A stretch of DNA of 64,000 nt from Pseudomonas panipatensis (GCF_900099785.1 NZ_FNDS01000004.1:186001-250000), one strand, 5' to 3'; positions 10,147 through 19,011 are shown, numbered from the stretch's first letter. Numbers and translations: made by a program. Notes: generated from the letters alone by a model not told the origin.

Positions 10147-11109
10147 TCAGGGCGCGCTATACAGACGCGCCTTGTGCGCCCGGTAGCTGCGCAGCAGCGA
10201 CGGCGCCAGGGCGGTCAGCGCGGAGCCGCTGACCACCAGCAGCGCGCCGAGGTAGGCCAGGCCATTGACGCTTTCCGGGTGCACATGGTCCGGCCACAGG
10301 CTGGCGGCCAGGGCCACGGAGGCGAAGGTGACCAGCGGCGTGAGCGCCAGGGTGGCGCTGACCCGCGAGGCTTCCCAGTGGGCCAGGGCTTCGGCGAAGG
10401 CGCCATAGGCGACCAGGGTGTTCAGGCAGCAGGCCAGCAACAGCCAGGCCTGCAGCGGGCTGAGCAGCAACGCTTGCTGCGGGTGCGCCCAGGGCGTGAG
10501 CAGGAGCGCGCAGCCGAGGTAGATGACCATCATCACTTGCAGCGACGTCCATTGCGTCAGCAATTGCTTCTGCGCCAGTCCGTAGAAGGTCCAGACGAAG
10601 GCGGCCAGCAGCACGATGAGCACGCCCAGGGTGTAGTCGCCGAGGGAGCCGAACAGCTCCGCCAGGCGCTGGTTGAAGAACAGCCCGAAGCCGCCCAGCA
10701 GCACCGCCAGGCCGATGCCCTGGCCGATGCTGAAACTCTCCTTGAAGACGAACAGGCTGCCGAGCAACAGCAGGATGGGCGCGATCTGGATCACCAGTTG
10801 GGTGGTGCCGGGCGTCAGCAGGCGCAGGCCGATCAGGTAGCACACATAGTTGCCGGTCAGGCCCAGCACCGCCAGCAGCACCAGGCCGCCGCCGCGCTTG
10901 CCGAGCGGCCGGAAGCGCGGCAGTTGCCCGCGCACCAGCAGCCAGGCGAACAGCATGCCGCCGGACACCACCAGGCGGAACCAGGTGACGCTGACCGGAT
11001 CCATCACCTTGAGCACTTCTTTCAGTTTGATCGGCAGGATGCCCCAGAGCACGGCGGTGACCAGGGAGAGGAACAGGCCGAGTTGCCAGCGGCCGGAAGA
11101 TACGTGCAT
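10147..11109 (-). CDS. EamA/DMT superfamily transporter
   Basis: This 320-residue inner-membrane protein has ten predicted helices in two five-helix EamA repeats. It opens LFLSLVTAVLWGILPIKLKEVL and contains FRLVVSGGMLFAWLL. A later segment, YGAFAEALAHWEASRVSATLALTPLVTFASV, is the second-repeat signature. EamA proteins export or exchange small metabolites such as amino acids, but the substrate cannot be deduced. It is divergent from the threonine dehydratase-like gene, with a 230-bp shared upstream region. That pairing could hint at amino-acid export, but this is only suggestive. The ribosome site is weak (GAGATG). Confidence 0.85.
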   Translation of the reverse strand: MHVSSGRWQLGLFLSLVTAVLWGILPIKLKEVLKVMDPVSVTWFRLVVSGGMLFAWLLVRGQLPRFRPLGKRGGGLVLLAVLGLTGNYVCYLIGLRLLTPGTTQLVIQIAPILLLLGSLFVFKESFSIGQGIGLAVLLGGFGLFFNQRLAELFGSLGDYTLGVLIVLLAAFVWTFYGLAQKQLLTQWTSLQVMMVIYLGCALLLTPWAHPQQALLLSPLQAWLLLACCLNTLVAYGAFAEALAHWEASRVSATLALTPLVTFASVALAASLWPDHVHPESVNGLAYLGALLVVSGSALTALAPSLLRSYRAHKARLYSAP

Positions 11110-11339
11110 GGGGACATCTCTACGCGTGTGCGGTCCGCCATGCTATTCCAAGGGCCACCGGGCTCGACAGGAACAGTTCGGCGGCACAACTGTACCGGTC
11201 CCTGCCCCAGCAGCCCGCGTCGTTCGCGGGCTGCGCCCGGCACAGGCGCTACAGTTGACGCGCCAGCGCCTCGCTAGCTGTAGCTGGTGGCTCGCCTCGG
11301 CCACCTCCTAGACTGAAGGCCCCATACAGGAGACCGCCC

Positions 11340-12302
11340 ATGCCGCTTTCCCTCCCCGCCCTGGAAGAGGCCGCCGCCATCGTCCGCCAGAGCCTGCCGG
11401 CGACGCCACAGATCCGCTGGCCACTGCTGTGCCAGGCACTGGGCTGCGACGCCTGGGTCAAGCATGAGAACCACTCGCCGGTGGGCGCCTTCAAGCTGCG
11501 CGGCGGGCTGGTCTACTTCCATCACCTGGCCGCCCAGGCCCAGCGCCCGGCCGGGGTGATCAGCGCCACCCGAGGCAACCACGGCCAGTCCATCGCCTTC
11601 GCCGCCACACGCCAGGGCATCCCGGCGCGCATCGTCGTGCCGCATGGCAACAGCCGCGAGAAGAACGCCGCCATGCGCGCCCTAGGCGCCGAGCTGATCG
11701 AGCACGGCGAGGACTTCCAGGCCGCCCGCGAACACGCCCAGGCGCTGGCCACGCGCGACGGCCTGCACCTGGTGCCCTCCTACCATCCGTGGCTGGTGGC
11801 CGGCGTTGCGAGCTATGGCCTGGAGCTGTTCCGCGCCCTGCCCACGCTGGATGTCGCCTATGTGCCGATCGGCATGGGCTCGGGCATCTGCGCGCTGATC
11901 GCGGCGCGCGACGCCTTGGGGTTGAAGACGCGCATCGTCGGCGTGGTCTCGGCGCACGCGCCGGCCTATGCGCTGTCCTTCGCGGCCGGCGCGCCGGTGT
12001 ACCACGCCACCAGCACGCAACTGGCCGACGGCATGGCCTGCACCACCCCGGAGCCGACGGCGCTGGCGAGCATCCTGGGCGGCGCCGCGCATATCGTGCA
12101 GGTCACCGATGAAGAGGTCGGTGCGGCCATGCGCCTGTATTTCAGCGCCACCCACAACGTCGCCGAAGGCGCCGGGGCGGCGGCGCTGGCCGCGGCGCTG
12201 CAGGAGCGCGAGGCGTTGCGCGGCTTGAAGGTGGGCTTGGTGCTCAGCGGCGGCAATGTCGACCGCGCGGTGTATGCGCGGGAGTTGGCCAGAGCCGACT
12301 GA
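11340..12302 (+). CDS. threonine/serine dehydratase-like PLP enzyme
   Basis: This 320-residue fold-type II pyridoxal-phosphate enzyme resembles catabolic threonine dehydratases and serine racemases. The PLP lysine lies in HENHSPVGAFKLRGG, which fits the family pattern with SxKxRG altered to AFKLRG. ATRGNHGQSIAFAA follows, contacting the carboxylate. The phosphate-binding glycine loop reads PIGMGSGICALI, and the C-terminal part carries GLVLSGGNVD. There is no ACT regulatory domain, so it is not an IlvA-type biosynthetic enzyme. The ATG at 11340 follows CAGGAGA. The likely reaction is dehydration of a hydroxyamino acid to a 2-oxoacid plus ammonia, but the preferred substrate is not visible in sequence. 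It stands alone. Confidence 0.82.
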   Translation: MPLSLPALEEAAAIVRQSLPATPQIRWPLLCQALGCDAWVKHENHSPVGAFKLRGGLVYFHHLAAQAQRPAGVISATRGNHGQSIAFAATRQGIPARIVVPHGNSREKNAAMRALGAELIEHGEDFQAAREHAQALATRDGLHLVPSYHPWLVAGVASYGLELFRALPTLDVAYVPIGMGSGICALIAARDALGLKTRIVGVVSAHAPAYALSFAAGAPVYHATSTQLADGMACTTPEPTALASILGGAAHIVQVTDEEVGAAMRLYFSATHNVAEGAGAAALAAALQEREALRGLKVGLVLSGGNVDRAVYARELARAD

Positions 12303-12373
12303 ACGCTCGCCCTGGTGGATGACGCGGCGCGTTGTTCGCCGCTTCTGCGGCGGCGTGGCGAGCGAAGCAGGAT

Positions 12374-12438
12374 CGTAGGCTGGGATGTGCGCAGCGATTC
12401 CCGGCGGTGGGTTTCGCTGCGCTCAACGCCATCCTGCG
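12374..12438. repeat. inverted pair of the dispersed GTAGGATGGCGTTGAGCGC element
   Basis: Two head-to-head copies of the element seen at 9.8-10.1 kb face each other here. The left arm is CGTAGGCTGGGATGTGCGCA and the right arm is the complement of CGCAGGATGGCGTTGAGCGC. Together they could form a long imperfect hairpin. It lies between the threonine dehydratase-like gene and the ssuF terminator, where two genes converge. Confidence 0.6.
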
Positions 12439-12461
12439 TGGCGCGCTGCCAAGCCCGGCAC

Positions 12462-12499
12462 AAAAAAGCGGACGGCCCCGAAAGGCCGCCCGCTTTTTT
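12462..12499 (-). terminator. bidirectional rho-independent terminator after ssuF
   Basis: A 10-bp stem (GCGGACGGCC/GGCCGCCCGC, one mismatch) is flanked by AAAAAA on the left and TTTTTT on the right, so it can work on both strands. It lies 14 bp beyond the ssuF stop and ends the ssu operon. It may also stop transcription from the convergent dehydratase gene. Confidence 0.85.
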
Positions 12500-12512
12500 C
12501 TTGCCTGCCGCC

Positions 12513-12728
12513 TTACAGCTTGGCGATGGAGACCTCGGTGGATTTGACGAAGGCGATCACTTCGCTGCCGATCGCCAGCTCCAGCTCCTTCACGGAACGG
12601 GTGGTGATCACCGACGTGACGATGCCGGCGGCGGTCTGCACGTCGATCTCCGAGAGGACCGGGCCTTCGATGATTTCTTTCACGGTGCCTTTGAATTGGT
12701 TGCGGACGTTGATGGCTTTGATGGTCAT
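12513..12728 (-). CDS. ssuF: molbindin-like TOBE-domain protein SsuF
   Basis: This 71-residue single TOBE domain starts MTIKAINVRNQFKGTVKEII and contains GIVTSVITTRSVKELELAIGSEVIAFVK, the molybdate-binding molbindin fold. In Pseudomonas the last gene of the sulfonate operon, ssuF, is such a protein and is needed for growth on some organosulfur sources. Its molecular task is not settled. The gene is 43 bp after ssuB on the same strand, with an AGGAGA ribosome site, and is followed by a strong terminator. Identification rests on size, fold and position at the end of ssuEADCB. Confidence 0.88.
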   Translation of the reverse strand: MTIKAINVRNQFKGTVKEIIEGPVLSEIDVQTAAGIVTSVITTRSVKELELAIGSEVIAFVKSTEVSIAKL

Positions 12729-12771
12729 GGCATTTCTCCTTGGGCAATGGCGTTACGGATGAGTCAGGTGG

Positions 12772-13590
12772 TCAAAGCGCCCAGCGCAGTTGCGTGGGCA
12801 GGGGTGAAACGGGTTCCGGTTCCGGCGGCAACGGCGGCAGCGCCAGCACGCGGTCGAGCACTTCGGCTTCCAGGGCGGCCAAGCGCGCCGAGCCGCGCGA
12901 ACGCGGGCGCGGCAGGTCGATCGGCAGGTCGAGGCCGATCTCGCCGTCCTCGATGAGGATCACCCGGTCGGCGACGGCCACGGCCTCGCTGACATCGTGG
13001 GTCACCAGCAGCACGGTGAAGCCGTGTTGCTTCCACAGGCGTTCGATCAGTTGCTGCATCTCGATGCGGGTCAGCGCGTCCAGCGCCCCCAGCGGTTCGT
13101 CGAGCAGCAGCAGGCGCGGCCGGTGGATCAGCGCGCGGGCCAAGGCCACGCGTTGCTTCTGGCCACCGGACAGGCTCGCCGGCCACTCCTTGGCGCGGTC
13201 GGCCAGGCCGACCGCTTCCAGGGCTTCCAGGGCCTTGCCGCGCCAGTCGCCGCTCAGGCCCAGGCCGACGTTGTCGATGACCCGCTTCCAGGGCAGCAGG
13301 CGCGAATCCTGGAACATCAGACGGGTGTCTTCGCGGGCCGATTCGAGCGGCGCCGAGCCGGCCAGCAGTTGCCCTTCGCTGGCGTCGTCGAGGCCGGCCA
13401 GCAAGCGCAGCAAGGTGCTCTTGCCGCAGCCGCTGCGGCCGACGATGGCGACGAACTGGCCAGCCGGGATACGCAGGTCGATGCCCTTGAGCACCTCGCG
13501 CTCGGCGAAGCGCTTGCGCACGCCGTCGGCCAGCAGCGGGATGCCCTGCTTGAGGCTGTGCGGGGCGTTCGGATGGTTCAGCGCGCTCAT
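12772..13590 (-). CDS. ssuB: aliphatic sulfonate ABC transporter ATPase
   Basis: SsuB powers uptake of alkanesulfonates. The 272-residue protein shows Walker A (GRSGCGKST), Q-loop ([11 protein letters not shown]), ABC signature (SLSGGQKQR), Walker B ([12 protein letters not shown]) and the switch histidine (LLVTHD). [10 protein letters not shown] is typical of the nitrate/sulfonate/taurine ATPase subfamily. Its ATG overlaps the ssuC stop by 4 bases (ATGA), which indicates translational coupling. A C-terminal tail of about 45 residues rich in Pro and Arg/Leu extends past the ATPase core. Substrate assignment comes from ssuD, ssuE and ssuA in the same operon. Confidence 0.93.
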   Translation of the reverse strand: MSALNHPNAPHSLKQGIPLLADGVRKRFAEREVLKGIDLRIPAGQFVAIVGRSGCGKSTLLRLLAGLDDASEGQLLAGSAPLESAREDTRLMFQDSRLLPWKRVIDNVGLGLSGDWRGKALEALEAVGLADRAKEWPASLSGGQKQRVALARALIHRPRLLLLDEPLGALDALTRIEMQQLIERLWKQHGFTVLLVTHDVSEAVAVADRVILIEDGEIGLDLPIDLPRPRSRGSARLAALEAEVLDRVLALPPLPPEPEPVSPLPTQLRWAL

Positions 13591-14375
13591 GCCGCACCTG
13601 CCTTGTTCTGGTAGGCCGGGTGCCAGCGCAGCCAGAGGCGTTCGAGGCCGCGCGCGGCGAGGTCGGCGAGCTTGCCGAGGACGGCGTAGAGCAGGATCGC
13701 CAGCACCACCACGTCGGTCTGCAGGAACTCGCGGGCGTTCATCGCCAGGTAGCCGATGCCGGCATTGGCGGAAATGGTTTCGGCGACGATCAGCGTCAGC
13801 CACATGAAGCCGAGGGCGAAGCGCACGCCGACCAGGATCGACGGCAGCGCGCCGGGCAGGATCACCTGGCGGAACAGGGCGAAACCGGACAGGCCATAGC
13901 TGCGCGCCATTTCCAGCAGGCCGGAATCGATGCTGCGGATGCCGTGGTAGGTGTTCAGGTAGATCGGGAACAGGGTGCCGAGGGCGACCAGGAAGATCTT
14001 CGCCGTCTCGTCGATGCCGAACCACAGGATCACCAGCGGGATCAGCGCCAGGTGCGGGACGTTGCGGATCATCTGCACCGAACTGTCGAGGAAGCGCTCG
14101 CCCCAGGTCGACAGGCCGGTGATCAGGCCCAGGGCCAGGCCGATGGCGCCGCCGATGACGAAGCCGATGGCGGCGCGCCAGGTGCTGATCGCCAGGTGGT
14201 GCCAGAGCTCGCCGCTCTGCACCAGGTGATAGCCAGCGGCAACCACCGCGCTCGGCGCCGGCAGGATGCGGCTGGACAGCCAGCCGGCCTCCACCGCCAG
14301 TTGCCAGAGCAGCAGCAGCCCCACGGGCAGCGCCCAGGGCGCCAGGCGCTCGGCCACTCGATTGGACACACTCAT
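13587..14375 (-). CDS. ssuC: aliphatic sulfonate ABC transporter permease
   Basis: This 262-residue inner-membrane permease of the BPD_transp_1 family has about six helices. The EAA loop that docks with the ATPase reads [25 protein letters not shown]. The conserved upstream segment [18 protein letters not shown] is typical of the SsuC/TauC/NrtB group. The ATG at 14375 follows GGAGAG. The gene lies 105 bp after ssuD and overlaps ssuB by 4 bases. Together with SsuA (binding protein) and SsuB it forms the alkanesulfonate importer. Confidence 0.93.
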   Translation of the reverse strand: MSVSNRVAERLAPWALPVGLLLLWQLAVEAGWLSSRILPAPSAVVAAGYHLVQSGELWHHLAISTWRAAIGFVIGGAIGLALGLITGLSTWGERFLDSSVQMIRNVPHLALIPLVILWFGIDETAKIFLVALGTLFPIYLNTYHGIRSIDSGLLEMARSYGLSGFALFRQVILPGALPSILVGVRFALGFMWLTLIVAETISANAGIGYLAMNAREFLQTDVVVLAILLYAVLGKLADLAARGLERLWLRWHPAYQNKAGAA

Positions 14376-14480
14376 ATCAACTCTCCAACGCTTGCGTCGG
14401 GCGCATGAAGCGGCAGGCTCGGTCCGCCACTGCCCGACAGTGGCGGATCACGCCGGCGCCGCATGCGCCCCAGGGTTCAC

Positions 14481-15629
14481 TCAGCTCTGCGACGCCTGCT
14501 TGGGCAGGATGTCGTTGGCCACCATCTCGCCGAACGGGCTGACGTATCCACGCGCCTCGGGCTGCTGCGGGCGAGCCACATCGAGGTGCGGGAACAGCAG
14601 TTCGGCGACCCGGTAGGACTCTTCCAGGTGCGGGTAGCCGGAGAAGATGAAGGTGTCGATACCCAGCGCGGCGTATTCCTTGACCCGCGCGGCCACGGTC
14701 GGCCCGTCGCCGACCAGCGCGGTGCCGGCGCCGCCGCGCACCAGGCCGACGCCGGCCCAGAGGTTGGGGCTGACTTCCAGTCGGTCCTTCTTGCCGCCAT
14801 GCAGGGCGGCCATGCGCTGCTGGCCGACCGAGTCGAAGCGCGCCAGGGACGCCTGGGCGCGGTCGATGGTGTCCTGGTCGAGGTGGCTGATCAGGCGATC
14901 GGCGGCCTGCCAGGCTTCCGCGTTGGTCTCGCGGACGATCACATGCAGGCGAATGCCGAAGCGCACCGTGCGGCCCTGGCGGGCGGCCTTCTCGCGCACC
15001 TGGGCGATCTTCTCGGCCACCGCGGCCGGCGGCTCGCCCCAGGTCAGGTACAGCTCGACCTGCTCGGCGGCGAGGTCCTGCGCGGCCTCCGACGAGCCAC
15101 CGAAATACAGCGGCGGACGCGGCTGCTGGATCGGCGGATAGAGCAGCTTGGCGCCCTTCACCTGGATGTGCTCGCCGGCGTAGTCGACGGTTTCGCCTTC
15201 CAGCACGCGGCGCCAGATGCGGGTGAATTCGACGGAGGCCTGGTAACGCTCGGCATGGCTCAGGTGCAGGCCGTCGCCGGCCAGTTCGTCCGGGTCGCCG
15301 CCGGTGACCAGGTTGAACAGCGCGCGGCCGTTGGACAGGCGGTCGAGGGTCGCGGCCTGGCGGGCGGCCACGGTTGGCGAAATGATCCCCGGACGCAGTG
15401 CGACCAGGAACTTCAGGCGCTGGGTCACCGGGATCAGCGAGGCGGCGACCAGCCAGGAGTCCTCGCAGGAACGTCCGGTGGGGATCAGCACGCCGCCGAA
15501 GCCGAGGCGGTCGGCGGCCTGGGCGATCTGCTGCAGGTAGCCGTGGTCGACCGCGCGGGCGCCCTCGGCGGTGCCAAGGTAATGGCCGTCACCGTGGGTG
15601 GGCAGGAACCAGAAGATATTCAGACTCAT
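14481..15629 (-). CDS. ssuD: FMNH2-dependent alkanesulfonate monooxygenase
   Basis: SsuD uses reduced FMN delivered by SsuE and O2 to cleave C1-substituted alkanesulfonates into aldehyde and sulfite. The protein has 382 residues and the bacterial luciferase-like TIM-barrel fold. It opens with the SsuD-specific [27 protein letters not shown] carries the conserved cysteine near the active site, and the barrel continues with [20 protein letters not shown] and [30 protein letters not shown] is the C-terminal hallmark. The arginine-rich mobile loop ([16 protein letters not shown]) is present. A GGAG ribosome site is 8 bases upstream of ATG 15629. It sits between ssuA (116 bp upstream) and ssuC. 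Confidence 0.96.
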   Translation of the reverse strand: MSLNIFWFLPTHGDGHYLGTAEGARAVDHGYLQQIAQAADRLGFGGVLIPTGRSCEDSWLVAASLIPVTQRLKFLVALRPGIISPTVAARQAATLDRLSNGRALFNLVTGGDPDELAGDGLHLSHAERYQASVEFTRIWRRVLEGETVDYAGEHIQVKGAKLLYPPIQQPRPPLYFGGSSEAAQDLAAEQVELYLTWGEPPAAVAEKIAQVREKAARQGRTVRFGIRLHVIVRETNAEAWQAADRLISHLDQDTIDRAQASLARFDSVGQQRMAALHGGKKDRLEVSPNLWAGVGLVRGGAGTALVGDGPTVAARVKEYAALGIDTFIFSGYPHLEESYRVAELLFPHLDVARPQQPEARGYVSPFGEMVANDILPKQASQS

Positions 15630-15745
15630 CGCATTAACTCCAATGTGAGCGCGCCGGCGTGGCGTAGCCGCGCGATGATGGTTTCGCAGGTGTCGCGGTT
15701 CGCGCAGGCGCGGGCCTGGCCCGAGCCTGCGTCGTTACCCGGTGT

Positions 15746-16717
15746 TCAGTTGCTGGTGGCGAGCTTGGCCTCGGCCGGCGGCGTCCAGACCACGTCCTTG
15801 ATGCTCAGCGGCTTGGGAATCAGCTTCAGTTGGGCGAAGGCGTCGGCGATCTTCTGCTGCGCGGCGGCGACCTCGGGGGTGATGAACTGCGCGCCGTAGC
15901 CCTGGCGCTTGACCGCGGTGAGGGTGATGTCGGCGGGCAGGCCGAGCAGCGGCGCGACCTGGTCGGTGACCTGCTGCGGATTGGCCTTGGACCATTCGCC
16001 GACCTGGCGCACTTCGTCGATCAGGGTCGTCAGCACCTGCGGGTGCTGCTGGGCGTAGGGGCGCGCGGCCAGGTAGAACTGATGGTTGTCGGCCAGACCA
16101 CGGGCGTCGGTCAGGGTGCGCGCCTGCAGTTGCTTCTCGGCGGCGGCCTGGTACGGGTCCCAGATCACCCAGGCGTCCACGCTCTTGCGCTCGAAGGCGG
16201 CTCGGGCGTCAGCCGGCGGCAGGTACACCGGCTGGATGTCGCTGTATTTCAGCCCGGCGTTCTCCAGGGCGCGCACCAGCAGGTAGTGCACGTTGGAGCC
16301 TTTATTGAGGGCGACCTTCTTGCCCTTGAGTTCGGCGACCGAGTGGATCGGCGAATCCTTCGGCAGGAGGATCGCCTCGCTGGTCGGAGCCGGCGGCTCG
16401 AAGGCCACATAGAGCAGATCGGCGCCGGCGGCCTGGGCGAACACCGGCGGCGTTTCACCGGTGACGCCGAAGTCGATGCTGCCGACGTTCAACCCTTCGA
16501 GCAGTTGCGGGCCGCCGGGGAACTCGGTCCATTGCACCTTGACGCCCTGCTCGGCCAGGCGTTTTTCCAGGGTGCCACGGGCCTTGAGCAGGACCAGGGT
16601 GCCGTATTTCTGGTAACCGATCCGCAGGGTGCCAGGTTGTTCTTCAGCGTGGGCGCCGTAGGACAGGGCCGCTACCAGCAGGGCCGCCAGTCCACGACGC
16701 AAAGTGAGGGTGCGCAT
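15746..16717 (-). CDS. ssuA: periplasmic aliphatic sulfonate-binding protein
   Basis: SsuA captures alkanesulfonates in the periplasm and delivers them to SsuBC. The 323-residue precursor begins MRTLTLRRGLAALLVAALSYGAHA, a signal peptide ending near residue 24. The mature part starts LRIGYQKYGTLVLLKARG, the family signature, and continues with TEFPGGPQLLEGLNVGSIDFG and GETPPVFAQAAGADLLYV. The C-terminal half keeps AWVIWDPYQAAAE. I prefer the ATG at 16717 over the in-frame ATG at 16723, because the AAAGGAG ribosome site lies 8 bases from the former and only about 2 from the latter. A 139-bp gap separates it from ssuE. Confidence 0.93.
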   Translation of the reverse strand: MRTLTLRRGLAALLVAALSYGAHAEEQPGTLRIGYQKYGTLVLLKARGTLEKRLAEQGVKVQWTEFPGGPQLLEGLNVGSIDFGVTGETPPVFAQAAGADLLYVAFEPPAPTSEAILLPKDSPIHSVAELKGKKVALNKGSNVHYLLVRALENAGLKYSDIQPVYLPPADARAAFERKSVDAWVIWDPYQAAAEKQLQARTLTDARGLADNHQFYLAARPYAQQHPQVLTTLIDEVRQVGEWSKANPQQVTDQVAPLLGLPADITLTAVKRQGYGAQFITPEVAAAQQKIADAFAQLKLIPKPLSIKDVVWTPPAEAKLATSN

Positions 16718-16856
16718 GGGCATTGCTCCTTTGTCATTGTGTGCTTGCCGGACCTGCCGTCCCGTTGGCGGGGCGGTGAGGGCCTGATGTCGTCTGCCGT
16801 CCTGCGGGCCGCGTGCCGGGGTGGGGCTGGGCGGCGGATGACGGTGGGGTTGTCGT

Positions 16857-17450
16857 TCAGATGCTCCAGCGGGCCTTGAGCAGGCGTTCGTTGAGCAGCT
16901 CCGGGTCGATCGGTCGGGGGCGCCGCGCCAGGGCGCCGTGGAATTGTTCGAGGGCCTCCAGCAGGCGCTGTTCCAGGGCCGGCGCCAGTTGCGCCGGCGT
17001 TTCGGCGCTGGCGTAGGCGATCTGGCTGTCCTCGGCGAACACGCCCTGGAGCATTTCCTGGGCCTTGAGCGCCGCCAGCACCGGCTTCAGCGCGTAATCC
17101 ACGGCGAGCATGTGGGCATTGCTGCCACCAGTGGCCAGGGGCAGCACCACCTTGTGGCTGAGCGCGCGTTCGGGCAGCAGGTCGAGCAGCACCTTGAGCG
17201 CGCCGGCGATGGAGGCCTTGTACACCGGGGTAGCGATCACCAGGCCATCGGCGCGCGCCACCTGTTCCAGCAGTTCCAGCACCAGCGGGCTGTCGAAGCG
17301 CGCGTGGAGCAGATCCTCGGCCGGGAAGTCGCGCACCTGATAGGAGCGCACTTCGACGCCGTGCCGCTGCAGCCAGTCCCGGGCAACGTCGAGCAAGACC
17401 GCGGAGCGGGAACGCTGGCTGGGACTGCCGGCGAGGGTGAGCACATACAT
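16857..17450 (-). CDS. ssuE: NADPH-dependent FMN reductase
   Basis: SsuE supplies FMNH2 to the monooxygenase SsuD. The 197-residue protein has the flavodoxin-like fold of the NADPH-FMN reductase family. It opens [20 protein letters not shown] (phosphate loop) and has [29 protein letters not shown], where flavin binds. [23 protein letters not shown] is the SsuE-type helix at the tetramer interface. It is the first gene of the operon. The ribosome site (AAGGAA) is immediately preceded by the TTTCAGTTATAAG motif that is also found upstream of lsfA. Regulation by sulfate starvation is expected from the pathway; the regulator is not proven here. Confidence 0.93.
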   Translation of the reverse strand: MYVLTLAGSPSQRSRSAVLLDVARDWLQRHGVEVRSYQVRDFPAEDLLHARFDSPLVLELLEQVARADGLVIATPVYKASIAGALKVLLDLLPERALSHKVVLPLATGGSNAHMLAVDYALKPVLAALKAQEMLQGVFAEDSQIAYASAETPAQLAPALEQRLLEALEQFHGALARRPRPIDPELLNERLLKARWSI

Positions 17451-17460
17451 GGCACGCTTC

Positions 17461-17473
17461 CTTATAACTGAAA
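17461..17473 (-). promoter_or_regulatory. motif shared by ssuE and lsfA upstream regions, ssuE copy
   Basis: The minus-strand sequence TTTCAGTTATAAG ends 11 bp before the ssuE start codon. An identical 13-mer occurs upstream of lsfA at 18600-18612. Both genes are sulfate-starvation genes, so a common regulator such as CysB is conceivable. In this copy the motif touches the ribosome site, so a role at the mRNA level, or chance, must also be considered. Confidence 0.35.
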
Positions 17474-17769
17474 GAGCCGGATATCAAGCGGCTCGCTAAC
17501 CAACGTGCATAGACCTTATCAGGCCTTCTGTTATTCCAATAAATGTTATTTATTCATTTGCTTATTACTTTTAAGCAATCCTCTGCCTTCACGAAAAAAA
17601 CCTGCGACATGTCCATCAGCACCCTCGGCCCGCTGCGGGCAGGGGCCAGGGATGGCATGGGGAATGGCGTGGACAAGGCGGATGGTCGGCGAGCAGCGTG
17701 GTGCTCAGGGCGCGGCGGATGGCGGGAATCAGCGGGCATCGCCCTGCCCCGCAAGCCGGGAGGAGAGGC

Positions 17770-17795
17770 AAAAAAAGACGCGGGGAAAGACCGCG
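17770..17795 (-). terminator. second tandem terminator downstream of lsfA
   Basis: On the minus strand the stem CGCGG/CCGCG (17795-17779, 7-base loop) is followed by GTC and then T7. It lies just beyond the first lsfA terminator and would catch read-through toward ssuE. Confidence 0.6.
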
Positions 17796-17804
17796 CGGGG
17801 AACG

Positions 17805-17832
17805 GAAAAAAAGCTGGCCGGCGAACCGGCCA
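17805..17832 (-). terminator. rho-independent terminator of lsfA
   Basis: On the minus strand TGGCCGG/CCGGCCA forms a perfect 7-bp stem with a 4-base loop (17832-17815). It is followed by GC and a run of T. It begins about 50 bp after the lsfA stop codon. Confidence 0.8.
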
Positions 17833-17883
17833 AAAACCCTACTGTCGTGGATGAAACTGGGTGTCGCGGACGGCCACGCCGCC

Positions 17884-18522
17884 TCAGCGATTGGGCTGCG
17901 GGGTCAGGCGCAGGTATGGCTTGACCGCGCGGTAACCTTTGGGGAAGCGCCGCTGGATCTCCTCCTCGTCCTGCAGCGAGGGCACGATCACCACCTCGTC
18001 GCCGTCCTGCCAGTTGCCCGGCGTGGCGACCTTGTGCTGGTCGGTGAGCTGCAGCGAGTCGATGACCCGGAGGATTTCGTTGAAGTTGCGCCCGGTGCTC
18101 GCCGGGTAGGTGATGATCAGGCGCACCTTCTTGTTCGGATCGATGACGAACAGCGAACGCACGGTCAGGGTGTCGTTGGCGTTCGGGTGAATCAGGTCGT
18201 ACAGCTCAGAGACCTTGCGGTCGGCGTCGGCGATGATGGGGAAGTTGACCTGGGTGTTCTGCGTCTCGTTGATGTCGTCGATCCACTTCACGTGGGACGC
18301 CACCGGGTCCACCGAGAGGGCGATGACCTTGACCCCGCGCTTGGCGAATTCATCCTTGAGCTTGGCGGTCAGGCCCAGCTCGGTGGTGCACACCGGGGTG
18401 AAATCCGCCGGGTGGGAGAACAGGACGCCCCAGTTGCCGCCGAGCCATTCGTGGAAGCGGATGCGACCTTCACTGGAATCCTGTTCGAAATCGGGGGCGA
18501 TATCGCCGAGACGCAGACTCAT
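17884..18522 (-). CDS. lsfA: 1-Cys peroxiredoxin LsfA
   Basis: LsfA is a Prx6-type thiol peroxidase, first described as a protein induced by sulfate starvation in Pseudomonas. The 212-residue protein opens MSLRLGDIAPDFEQDSSEG. The peroxidatic cysteine sits in FSHPADFTPVCTTELG. A typical resolving cysteine motif near the C-terminus is absent, as expected for the 1-Cys class. The Prx6-specific extension carries ATPGNWQDGDEVVIVPSL followed by FPKGYRAVKPYLR. AGGAGA lies 7 bases before ATG 18522. It reads in the same direction as the ssu operon but is separated by two terminators, so it is its own unit. A candidate -10 (CATAGT, 18558-18553) lies upstream. Confidence 0.93.
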   Translation of the reverse strand: MSLRLGDIAPDFEQDSSEGRIRFHEWLGGNWGVLFSHPADFTPVCTTELGLTAKLKDEFAKRGVKVIALSVDPVASHVKWIDDINETQNTQVNFPIIADADRKVSELYDLIHPNANDTLTVRSLFVIDPNKKVRLIITYPASTGRNFNEILRVIDSLQLTDQHKVATPGNWQDGDEVVIVPSLQDEEEIQRRFPKGYRAVKPYLRLTPQPNR

Positions 18523-18599
18523 GGGAGATTCTCCTGGTTCGTGTTGGGCTCAACTATGCACAAGGATTCAGCGAACCAAAAAGAATATATTTCGATTTT

Positions 18600-18612
18600 C
18601 TTATAACTGAAA
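18600..18612 (-). promoter_or_regulatory. motif shared by ssuE and lsfA upstream regions, lsfA copy
   Basis: TTTCAGTTATAAG on the minus strand lies 78-90 bp upstream of the lsfA start. If the CATAGT at 18558-18553 is the -10 box, the motif centre falls near -60, a usual place for a LysR-type activator site. It is identical to the copy before ssuE. Confidence 0.4.
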
Positions 18613-18724
18613 AACCAAACCCTGCCGAGCATGGCGCCAACCCTAGCCGTTCATCGCTTGCCCAGCGTGTCGGCGCGGCACAACTACACTGAACACATCA
18701 GCCCATTTTCCGGGAGGTGTACTT

Positions 18725-18934
18725 ATGTTCGGACAAAGGACCAGCGACAGCGTGGCCAGTACGCACTATCGCAGCGACCGGATCAGCGCCGTCAACGGCC
18801 AGTATTTCTTCTCGACTCGCGAAGGCACCCTGGAAGGTCCTTTCTTCACCCGCTTCGACGCGGAGCGTGAGGTGGAGCAGTACATCAACCGCATGCGCCA
18901 GGCCGCCGGCCTGTTCGCGCGGGTGGCGCGCTAG
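18725..18934 (+). CDS. small DUF6316 family protein
   Basis: This 69-residue soluble protein matches the DUF6316 type of small proteins common in Pseudomonas. It begins MFGQRTSDSVASTHYRSDR. The central YFFSTREGTLEGPFFTRFDAE resembles the GPF-type small domain found in several uncharacterised proteins, and the C-terminus is VEQYINRMRQAAGLF. No metal site, signal peptide or membrane segment is visible. The start is well supported: GGGAGG lies 8 bases upstream of the ATG. It is divergent from lsfA and is followed 20 bp after the stop by a strong terminator, so it is monocistronic. Function unknown. Confidence 0.75.
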   Translation: MFGQRTSDSVASTHYRSDRISAVNGQYFFSTREGTLEGPFFTRFDAEREVEQYINRMRQAAGLFARVAR

Positions 18935-18954
18935 GCGAAGACACGACCTCACCC

Positions 18955-18985
18955 AAGCCCCGGCAAGCACCGGGGCTTTTCTTTG
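18955..18985 (+). terminator. terminator of the DUF6316 gene
   Basis: AAGCCCCGG/CCGGGGCTT (6-base loop) is followed by TTCTTTG. It is located 20 bp after the stop. Confidence 0.85.
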
Positions 18986-19011
18986 TCGCGCGGCTGGCCG
19001 AACGCCCATGA

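Larger units (their letters stand above)
17451..17883. other. 433-bp interval: ssuE upstream region and lsfA terminators
   Basis: No gene is supportable here. The ssuE-proximal part (about 17460-17600) is unusually AT-rich and contains the perfect dyad TTATTCCAATAA at 17531-17542, a plausible regulator or promoter site. The lsfA-proximal part holds two terminator hairpins. The middle (about 17630-17765) is ordinary GC-rich sequence without a recognisable product on either strand. Confidence 0.6.

Noticed and set aside
17630-17765. Remnant gene between ssuE and lsfA
   Set aside because: Translations in all frames are short, interrupted and not recognisable as a protein family.
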